Source: Schoenoplectus triqueter (Eukaryota; Streptophyta; Magnoliopsida; Poales; Cyperaceae). Taken from it: 15,094 nt of DNA. Both the position numbers and the translations under genes were made by a program. Shown here piece after piece: positions 8,751 through 15,094 of the stretch; positions within the stretch are counted from its first letter, which is position 1, and each line of letters starts with the position of its first letter. A model generated the notes under the pieces. The model ran no database searches, was not told the DNA's origin, and saw only the letters and a program-made list of their open reading frames with translations. Location: positions 1 through 15,094 of the forward strand of contig CAXKVV010001562.1 of NCBI GenBank assembly GCA_964058805.1, read 5' to 3'.

Positions 8751-10934
8751 TCAACGCTTGGAGTACTGGGGACGCTTGCGAGCCTTTCTTAGCCCGGCCT
8801 TCTTTCTCTCGACCACACGAGAATCTCTTGTAAGCAGTCCCTCCTGTCGCAAGGGAACCCGGTTTTCCTCAGTAATTTTAACCAAGGCTCGTGCCACACC
8901 GAGACAGATTGCCTGGGACTGGCCAGATAGCCCACCTCCATGTGCTTTGACAAATATGTCATACTGCTTCTCTAAGCCAAGAGCTAGTAGTGGTGTCGTC
9001 AGGGCTTTAAGATACTGAGGAGTCCCGTTAAAATAATCCTGCAATGAAATTAGACCGACTGTAAGAATATAAAAGGCAATATAGAATTTGTTGAGTTGAC
9101 TTCAATGAAATTGGGCCCACCTTGGAAATAAAGCAGGCAACTAAACAAGAGGGAATGACAAGGAATAGGCACAATCAAAGACAACTGTTGTTTTTGTTGG
9201 GTTCATTTGGATTCCCATAATGTGATTTTCATAAAAAAAATATCTGATTCATTGATTTTTTTCTTATATTTGAGATCTCTGACCTCTATGCTTTTGAATT
9301 GGGTTTCATTTCTAGCCTACTCTAATTTATTTGATGTTAAAGGCTTTGTTGTTGTTGTTGTTGTGTATATAAGAAACAACCATAAACCTTACTGTATTTC
9401 CTAAAAAAAAAATTAAGGGTGATAAATTTACTTGTAAAAAAAAAGTTAAATAGCATGCATTGTAAGAACAAATATAGAGATAAACAATAGATTCTAAATC
9501 ACTACTTTGGAGGCTGTGTTATGGTGCTACACGGTGTACCCATCAGTAGGTGCTTCAGCTTTAAATTTCAATTCATTAATTTGAAATTTTTGTATAGAGA
9601 TATAACAATAAAGTCAAACAGCCAATCTGAGGTGCTCAAGTAATTCTAGGAAACCAAATTTACAAACTTTAGAAGGAAAATTCATTAACTTCAAAATTTT
9701 CCATTGTTAAACAGATATGGTTCTCTTTCTATCCAAAGGAAATTGTAATAATATGCAAGGACTACCCAAAGAGTTAATTTCCTAAACATATGTGAGCATA
9801 TAGATAACGTAATATGCCATGTATTGGCTGTTTGGGTACTGAAAATTGACACTCGGTGCCAAAGCACTGACCAACCAACACAACAACAACAAAACATTTA
9901 GTCCCAAATAAATTGGGGTATGCTAGAAATGAAACCCAAACAGAATCATAGAGATCAAAAATCTCAAAGAGCCCAAATAATGACTTCCAAAACAATAGCA
10001 AACTCTCCTTGTGTTATCCTCATTATGGAAGTTTTCAAATAGACTCACTGTCCAGGGTTATAAAAAAAGTTCTAAGTTCTTTATTTTTTTCCAGAAATGA
10101 AATATTTGGAAGTTGTATCCTAATAGTAATCAATTAATGAAAAGAAACCCAAATAACTGTATTAAGAATCAAGTGGAAATGTTGCATTAATGATAGAGCC
10201 AAGCAAGCCAAGGCGGAGCAAGCGAACTAAAAAATGACCAAATTGAAATAGTGCCATCCCATAAGAGAACTAACTATCGATTATTGTTTACACAAACAAA
10301 ATAATAAGCAAATCAGGAGGATGTTTAAATGATAATATAGAATTATATATAGCTAGACACTAAGATGTCAATTCATTCTAAGCTACCTGTTGCAAAATAG
10401 TAAATCCAAAGGCATCACCAAACAAGACGATATACTGTAAGGCTTGCACCTTGATTCAAGCACGTGATACAAACTTACACTGGTCCAACTAATTAAGTAA
10501 ATGACCTCAAGACAATACTTATCAAACAACACTAACGCACTAACAGATGTCAAAATTCACAGTGTTACCTTAGCATCACGGTAATTGACGATACACTTGC
10601 CATCACCCTCCATTAAGACCACTCTGGCAATAGCGCACTTCCTTCTACCAGTAGCGATTATTTTCTGAGCAGCTATGCCACCTGGCAACCGAGATTTCAT
10701 ATACTTCTCCACAGTCATCCCCCCTGGAAGGTTCGGGATTGTAGGAGTTATCCTGGCGGCCGCCTCTGCCGCATTAGCAAGGATCTTCGCAGGGGAGTCT
10801 TCGCTCGTGGCGCAGGCGAGGACGGTAAAACGGCGGCAGGGAATGAAGGAGATAGAAGAAGGTTTTGATTTGGTATTGTGAGAGAGCGATAGAGAGGTGA
10901 AAGAGGATGTGAGTGAGGAGATGGAGAGCGCCAT
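8751..10934 (-). CDS. RPS9: Plastid 30S ribosomal protein S9 (uS9c), nuclear-encoded
   Basis: It encodes the small-subunit protein uS9 of the chloroplast ribosome, whose C-terminal tail reaches the decoding-site tRNA. Exon 1 (10569-10934) starts at the ATG at 10934 and ends ...NYRDAK before GTAAC. Exon 2 (8751-9038) begins DYFNG after TTGCAG and ends QYSKR then TGA. Both splice junctions are phase 0, giving 217 residues, close to the Arabidopsis plastid S9 as I recall it. Residues 1 to about 41 are Ser/Thr-rich and fit a chloroplast transit peptide. The uS9 fold starts near residue 94 (ATGRRKCAIARV) and holds the signatures GGGLSGQSQAI, LLTRDSRVVERKKAG and RKARKRPQYSKR. The reading frame extends upstream to 11129, but the first family-like start is the one chosen. 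It is divergent from the 77-aa gene at 11380. Confidence 0.95.
9270..9364 (+). mobile_element. Au-SINE-like 3' end, copy A (5' truncated)
   Basis: The sequence GGGTTTCATTTCTAGCCTAC, then CTCTAATTTATTTGATGTTAAAGGC in diverged form, then a TTG-repeat tail (GCTTTGTTGTTGTTG), resembles the conserved 3' end of the plant Au SINE family (AGCC..CCCAA..TTGGGACTAAGGC plus a TTG tail). No pol III A/B boxes were found upstream, so the copy appears 5' truncated or decayed. The match to copy B is about 80% by eye. Confidence 0.65.
9878..9969 (-). mobile_element. Au-SINE-like 3' end, copy B (minus strand)
   Basis: Read on the minus strand, it contains GGGTTTCATTTCTAGCATAC, then CCCAATTTATTTGGGACTAA and a GTTGTTGTTGTG tail. 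It keeps TTGGGACTAA, which copy A has lost, so it is closer to the Au SINE 3' consensus. It lies within the RPS9 intron in the same orientation as the gene and in inverted orientation to copy A. Confidence 0.7.
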
Positions 10935-11107
10935 TTTTGCGGGGTCTTTTGGTGGGTGTCCGTGTCCCTCATCTTTCTCCTTTATCTCAATCCTCAAACC
11001 CTGCGGATAGGCTTGCATAGGAGTTGGAAGTGGAGCTGTGGTTGTGGAGACACCGATAACGGGTCGGATTCGAGTTAGCCTTATGTTCATTAAAAGGAAA
11101 CAAAAAT

Positions 11108-11139
11108 GGCCCAATAAATCCATACCCAATGGCAGCCCA
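11108..11139 (-). promoter_or_regulatory. Paired site II (TGGGCY) elements
   Basis: Two TGGGCY motifs on the minus strand, 20 bp apart, lie 174-207 bp upstream of the RPS9 ATG. Paired site II elements are known TCP-binding sites in nuclear genes for ribosomal proteins and in genes linked to cell growth. Confidence 0.6.
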
Positions 11140-11363
11140 TTTGTGAGAAATGTAGAAGAGGGGTCGCTGTAAAGAAATCAACGGTCCATATTTCGTTTGA
11201 CCAACTGGCTGCCCGGATAGAGCTGAGATGTCATCGAACGGTCTATTGTCTGGAGCAATTGGAGGGGTGGGGAGCCAACCCCGATCTTCGCTGTGGTAAG
11301 CGGTAATTTCGTGTTTTTCTTTCGCTTTTCAAATAGGAATAGAAAGGTCTTGAGGGATCGAGC

Positions 11364-11371
11364 TAGGGTTT
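11364..11371 (-). promoter_or_regulatory. Telo-box (AAACCCTA)
   Basis: TAGGGTTT on the + strand is the telo-box AAACCCTA on the minus strand. It is placed just before the start codon of the plus-strand gene, as is common in 5' leaders of plant translation-related genes. Confidence 0.55.
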
Positions 11372-11379
11372 AAGGAGAC

Positions 11380-11896
11380 ATGGCACTGACGAATTTTATT
11401 CTGACGGTGGTCGGAGTAGGCGCGGCGGTGATGCTATTGCGCAGCGATGTGAAGCAGTCAGCGTCAATATTTCGTCGGAACGTGCGCCAGATCCGACAGT
11501 GGCTCGAGGAAGAATCCGCCTCCGCTGCCAAGTACTACGCCTCCTGACTTAATTTTCTATTAATTAAATGTAGTTGCAACTAAAGTGTAAAGGAAACTTG
11601 CTTTGAGAGATTTTGCTTTTCTTATCAGATATGTCTTGTTATTGATGTGGTATGGGTTAGTTGACTCTATTAGCTGATTGATTGGTTGATAAATCTGATG
11701 CAGTTGGAAGAAATATAGTTAGATATATGTTTACAAATGAAAGAGATCCAAAATCTTATATGTTTGTAAATTTGTATCTTTATTACATGATTAGATTTGT
11801 GTTGATAATTGTAGAAATGCTGAGCGTTCTGCACCCAAGGAGCTGGATTCTTCATCTGTTAAAAAGGATCTGCCATCAAAGGATGAGAAGCACTGA
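11380..11896 (+). CDS. Small plant membrane-anchored protein, 77 aa, two exons
   Basis: Exon 1 (11380-11531) encodes MALTNFILTVVGVGAAVMLL and following residues, ending ...EESASAA plus two bases of a Lys codon before GTACTA. Exon 2 (11815-11896) follows ATTGTAG, completes the Lys and reads NAERSAPKELDSSSVKKD then ...DEKH and TGA. The join keeps frame exactly (234 nt). Without splicing, exon 1 would stop after YYAS at 11545-11547. Residues 4-20 form one membrane segment, 21-45 a basic, probably amphipathic helix (RSDVKQSASIFRRN), and the tail is rich in Lys, Glu and Asp. I recall closely similar proteins of about 70-80 residues in many plants, of unknown function, so none is assigned. An AATAAA at 11992-11997 is a plausible poly(A) signal. 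Confidence 0.85.
11532..11814 (+). other. Intron of the 77-aa protein gene
   Basis: This 283-bp AT-rich intron with GT-AG ends interrupts codon 51 (phase 2). The open frames that cross it on both strands are not coding. Confidence 0.8.
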
Positions 11897-13705
11897 TCTG
11901 GTTAATTATTGTTTTAACCCTTTCTTTATGCTTATATCACAGGCAGTTTGCACCCTGTAGCAAGTGTAGGAATGAAATTTTGTAGATCTTGAATAAAAAA
12001 AGGTTGATATCAAACTTTTTTTCTGTGTTAAGTGATCTAGTTTGTCTTGACTCATTTTTATTTTTGGGAACGCCCCTTGGAAGCATGTTGAATCACAATA
12101 AGTCAATAACCAACTAGAAAAAAGAAAACTGACTGGCATTCATCTGTAAGAATCATTTTCCGAGGTACTGTTGCTAGCCAGAATTTGGCATTCATGTGTA
12201 GCATTCATCGTACATTGTCAAATTATAACTAAAAATAGTTACTGTTACACAGAGAATATGTTTAATTTGAAGTCCCATGTACTGAAATAAGGATACTGAA
12301 ATTGTATGTCAGAGAATTTAGAAAAGAAGAGCAAGTAAAAAATAAATGGAGATCCAGAATCTGGACTCTCGACCCAAGCTGCAGAACATTTAGCCAGTGT
12401 TCTACTTCAGATGAAACAGTGAACTTATGACATTACCAAACTGTTATTGATCATCTTTGATGAACATATGATAGACACACACCTATGCAGCATAAGATGA
12501 TAGTTACAGCAGGAATAGTATCCATCGCTTCAGGAAAAAAAATGCAATAAAACACCACCTTTCGGTGTTTTACTTGCAACCCCAAGAAGGAACATAATAA
12601 ATGAAACAAGGGATCATGTTATAGTCCATGCAAAGGGTTTCCTTTCGGTGAGTCATACAGTGTGTACGATATACCAGCACAGAAGCATCTAAGAGATGCC
12701 TCTCTCAGATCAGATCGCATGCAGGCAGAGGTTGTACTGGTGTTATCTGTCAGCAGCTTTAGTCATATAGGTGAATGACTGCATGCTGGTCCTGCCTATA
12801 CCAGCAAACAAGCGCAAAACCAGCATCTGTTCCTCTCATGCCACAAATACATGCTGGTGGAATTGAGACTAAGGTGATGACTGAAGCAGCAATTTCGATT
12901 TTGGTTTTTTGTTGAATCATACAAGAGAAATAGTTCACTTTGTAACAATTGATGCTACATTGACTGAAAGGGCATAGAATCATTTGTTTGCACCCAAAAA
13001 AAAAAGAAATTTTTGTAAAGTCGATGTTTAGCTGTTTTTAGTGATACGTCTCAGCATGCGTATGGTGATGTGCGTGCAGCGGTCTGTTTTGCGCTGCACA
13101 AGCACAACTGGAGAGAAAATATTGATTATTGCATCATTCCATGAATGAATTCAACTCTGGTCAAATCCTTGTTGAATATTCGTTTAATGAAACGTAATAT
13201 TCTCAGATTTTAATATTTTGACCTCTTTTTGTTTTGCTTTAACGTTACCCTTCCATTATACATCTGTAAGTCTGTAACACTCTTCTTAATTTTTTTTTTT
13301 CGATTCTGATTTGACAGGCAACGTACGTTCTGCTTTTTCTATTTGAACCACCTGGTAAACAGAAAAAAAATTGTAAAATAAAAAAATTAGCAAGGCTTGA
13401 AAGAAAATTTCGTTGCCGGGAAACATATTATACCACTCAATTAACTTTTAGTTTCTTTTGGAAATCAAATAATTCCTTTTTTCTATAATTGTCTACATGT
13501 TGATTTTTATTAGACGAAGACTGTAGGACCGTAGTTTTTTTTAATGAATTGAGCCACACAATAAAGTCAAAGCGAGTAAAATAAACCAACTTTGAAGGAC
13601 AAGAAATAAAAGTAAATTGCTGATCTACATCTTATACACTTTATGGATCAGCCGATTAATTTAAATGAGTGAAAGATTAAATTTAGTCGAAAATCGAAAT
13701 GCATG
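11897..13705. other. 3' UTR and intergenic DNA; no further gene seen
   Basis: The first 100-130 bp are probably the 3' UTR of the 77-aa gene (AATAAA at 11992). Beyond it are only short frames (74 and 77 codons on the minus strand) without domains. The 12660-12860 stretch has several ATGCTGGT/ACCAGCAT inverted pairs, and 12548-12572 forms a 9-bp hairpin. No miRNA or known transposon was recognised. Confidence 0.55.
12548..12572. repeat. Short perfect hairpin (9-bp stem)
   Basis: TAAAACACC (12548-12556) pairs with GGTGTTTTA (12564-12572) around a 7-nt loop. The loop and stem sequence CCTTTCGGTG recurs at 12641-12650. In a plant this is not expected to act as a bacterial-type terminator, and no function is assigned. 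Confidence 0.5.
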
Positions 13706-13712
13706 AAAAAAA
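13706..13712 (-). terminator. Pol III terminator (T7) of tRNA-Glu
   Basis: A run of seven T residues on the minus strand directly follows the tRNA discriminator base, as expected for RNA polymerase III termination. Confidence 0.85.
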
Positions 13713-13786
13713 TTCCATTGCCGGGATTTGAACCCGGGTCGCCTGGGTGAAAGCCAGGTATCCTAACCGGACTAGACGACAATGGA
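13713..13786 (-). tRNA. tRNA-Glu (anticodon UUC)
   Basis: The 74-nt sequence folds as a complete cloverleaf. The 7-bp acceptor stem is TCCATTG/CAATGGA with discriminator A. The D arm carries the A-box (TAGTCCGGTTAGG). The anticodon stem CCTGG/CCAGG closes the loop CTTTCAC with anticodon TTC, which reads GAA. The T arm CCGGG-TTCAAAT-CCCGG supplies the B-box. It resembles eukaryotic nuclear tRNA-Glu rather than plant mitochondrial tRNA-Glu. There is no intron, and CCA is not encoded. Upstream (minus strand) is CACCAA, matching the CAA motif common at plant tRNA starts. Confidence 0.96.
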
Positions 13787-14432
13787 TTGGTGATAGGATT
13801 TGACTCCGGACATGAATTTATTAGCTCCCTTTCGGACTAGGTACATCCACATCCTTTCATCAAATAAGACAAAATAGTAAATTCAAAACAAAAAAAATAG
13901 AACAACTACATCCATGCTAAATTTTAATTAATTTTAACAAATTTAGAACAATTACGTTCACTAAAATTTATTTTCTTTTAAAAATTCAGTTAACTTGGTT
14001 CCAATAGATTTCATATTCAAAGAAAAAGAACTAACAGTAACGTCATAGATCTCTTTGACCTTCTAATGCATCAGCAACGCTAAATCTTGTGTTTCTTATT
14101 TTGTAGTACAAAATAAATCCCTCACCAAATAACTTGATCTCGCTATTTCTTTTTAATAATTCTTACACCAATTTGACATAAAAAATGTTACCTTTAAAAA
14201 TCCCTCACCGTGGGCATGCGCTGCCCTTTGTATGTATAAAAGCAAACAAACGCAACCTATAGTTGAGGGTTGGAAGGTGCAAAATATGATAATAAGCTAC
14301 ATTTGCGCACTTGAGCACTTAAAACATGATTATAGAGAAAAGAATTAGGCGCCTTTTCACCGTATGGATCTAATATTGGCAAAAATGGCGCGTGTTCATG
14401 AAACCTGATATTGTCGGTTCAAAGTGCGCTAA
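13787..14432. other. Intergenic; no gene recognised
   Basis: AT-rich sequence with the 5' flank of the tRNA gene and no open frame of note. A TATAAAA-like motif near 14236 in a locally less AT-rich stretch is not followed by a recognisable coding region. Confidence 0.5.
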
Positions 14433-14892
14433 TCTATACTATTATATAAAACATCTAATAATTGAAGGGTCTATTTTTTGTCATGTTAATTTTTTATTAT
14501 ACTCATTTTATCCTTCAATTAGACAGATAATATTTATTTTTAGTTGATCGAACGTATGTGATCGTGTCCATTGATCCCTTTTTCTCTCCATTTCTTTCCC
14601 TTATATACTATTATTTCCATAATATTATTTTTTTATTTAGCAACCTTGTGCATATTTGGTAAAAAATTAATGGTGATAATATATGTTAGAATAATTTACT
14701 TTTCTTGCCATAATAATAATGAATCATTAACTCATATTGTGCAAAAATCTCATCCAAAATTAAATATAGTTTTTATTATATATTTTAACTATAATTTGGT
14801 GAATTTATAATTTAATATTAGATAAATGTGATTATAATGTTTTAATGTTTAAATAAAAGAGTCTGCTGCAACGCGCGCGGGTATATAGCTAG
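14433..14892 (+). mobile_element. Short non-autonomous Helitron (about 460 bp)
   Basis: The left end TCTATACTATTATATAAAAC is a typical plant Helitron 5' terminus starting with TC. The right end is CTAG (14889-14892), preceded by a GC-rich imperfect hairpin (CTGCTGCAACGCGCGCGG, 14863-14880) about 8 bp upstream. The flanking bases are A on the left and T on the right, as expected for insertion between A and T without target duplication. There are no terminal inverted repeats and no Rep/Helicase ORF, so it depends on an autonomous relative. The 79-codon frame inside (14571-14810) has no coding support. Confidence 0.85.
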
Positions 14893-15094
14893 TAAAATAG
14901 AAATATTTTCCTTCTTTTTTTTAGAAAGAAGAAGAAGGAGACGAGAAAAAAGAAATCTTTAGTGAATGGTGTATTATAACACGAAAACCTTTTATGCACT
15001 AAATTTCAAGTTGCATAATTCAGCACGATTGCGTAAATTTTAAGCAGGTAATTGTCCAAGCCTTGTTTTTATTATGGCAACTTTTCTTTAAAGG
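14893..15094. other. Flanking DNA after the Helitron; nothing recognised
   Basis: A GAAGAAGAAGG purine-rich stretch at about 14926-14956 is followed by ordinary AT-rich sequence. No gene is visible up to the window end. Confidence 0.5.

Larger units (their letters stand above)
9039..10568 (-). other. RPS9 intron 1 (about 1.53 kb)
   Basis: The intron runs from GTAACACTG at the donor to TTCATTGCAG at the acceptor, between codons. It is long for a plant intron and contains two oppositely oriented SINE-like 3' ends (about 9270-9364 and 9878-9969). The rest (9365-9877 and 9970-10568) is AT-rich DNA in which I recognise no gene or RNA. Confidence 0.9.
10935..11379. promoter_or_regulatory. Shared bidirectional promoter of RPS9 and the 77-aa gene
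   Basis: Only 445 bp separate the divergent start codons. On the minus strand (RPS9 direction) there are two site II motifs, TGGGCC (11108-11113) and TGGGCT (11134-11139), typical TCP-factor sites in plant ribosomal-protein promoters. A telo-box core (AAACCCTA on the minus strand, 11364-11371) lies 8 bp upstream of the other gene's ATG. No convincing TATA box is visible on either side. These motifs are seen directly; co-regulation is inferred. Confidence 0.65.

Noticed and set aside
8731..9018. 95-codon plus-strand frame
   Set aside because: It is the antisense shadow of RPS9 exon 2, whose minus-strand reading has clear uS9 signatures.
10935..11129. Upstream in-frame extension of RPS9 exon 1 with an earlier ATG at 11129
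   Set aside because: The extra 65 residues lack transit-peptide character and would overlap the promoter motifs. The ATG at 10934 opens a typical Ser/Thr-rich transit peptide and gives a normal family length.
12548..12572. Hairpin resembling a rho-independent terminator
   Set aside because: The context is plant nuclear DNA, where this structure does not terminate transcription. It is listed only as a short repeat.
12660..12860. Cluster of ATGCTGGT/ACCAGCAT inverted pairs that could suggest a miRNA precursor
   Set aside because: The paired stretches are only 7-8 bp and do not extend into a single long stem, so a MIRNA fold is not supported by eye.
13713..13786. Possibility that the tRNA-Glu is a plastid or mitochondrial insertion
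   Set aside because: The acceptor and anticodon stems match the nuclear tRNA-Glu pattern, a T7 pol III terminator and CAA motif flank it, and no organelle-like sequence surrounds it.

Overview
The window looks like nuclear DNA of a flowering plant, probably a eudicot. It is AT-rich and gene-poor, has spliced genes with GT-AG introns, a plastid-targeted ribosomal protein gene, a nuclear-type tRNA-Glu, and remnants of several plant transposon classes (CACTA, foldback/MITE, SINE, Helitron). No operon-like or prokaryotic structure is present, and no candidate for an undescribed multi-gene system stands out.

Layout. 1-2205 is the 3' part of a decayed CACTA (En/Spm) transposon on the + strand. It holds a nested inverted repeat (9-240), a transposase-associated-domain ORF cut by a stop (322-558), a Ulp1/C48-like protease remnant (840-1695), a block of subterminal repeats (1916-2187) and a terminal GTAGTA. 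The catalytic transposase core is missing between the two coding remnants. 2206-4010 shows no gene. 4011-5345 is an AT-rich block, possibly bounded by GGRTTTGTTTGG-type terminal inverted repeats. It contains about 600 bp of TAA/TCA microsatellite and a foldback element with arms of about 145 bp (4819-5134). 6067-7913 (minus strand) is a decayed gene of the plant DUF616 family (TOD1/MUCI70-like) with a nonsense codon, a lost splice donor, a frameshift and an unrecognisable segment.

8751-11896 is the functional core. RPS9 (plastid 30S protein uS9c, minus strand, two exons, 217 aa) lies head-to-head with a 77-aa plant membrane-anchored protein gene (plus strand, two exons). They share an intergenic region of about 445 bp with two TGGGCY site II motifs and a telo-box. 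The 1.5-kb RPS9 intron holds two oppositely oriented Au-SINE-like 3' ends. 13713-13786 (minus) is a tRNA-Glu(UUC) with a T7 terminator. 14433-14892 is a short non-autonomous Helitron.

The intact genes probably have unrelated jobs: plastid translation, cytosolic translation, and an unknown membrane protein. Only RPS9 and its divergent neighbour appear linked, through the shared promoter. All exon boundaries were read by eye from splice consensus, reading frame and remembered family sequence, not from transcript data.
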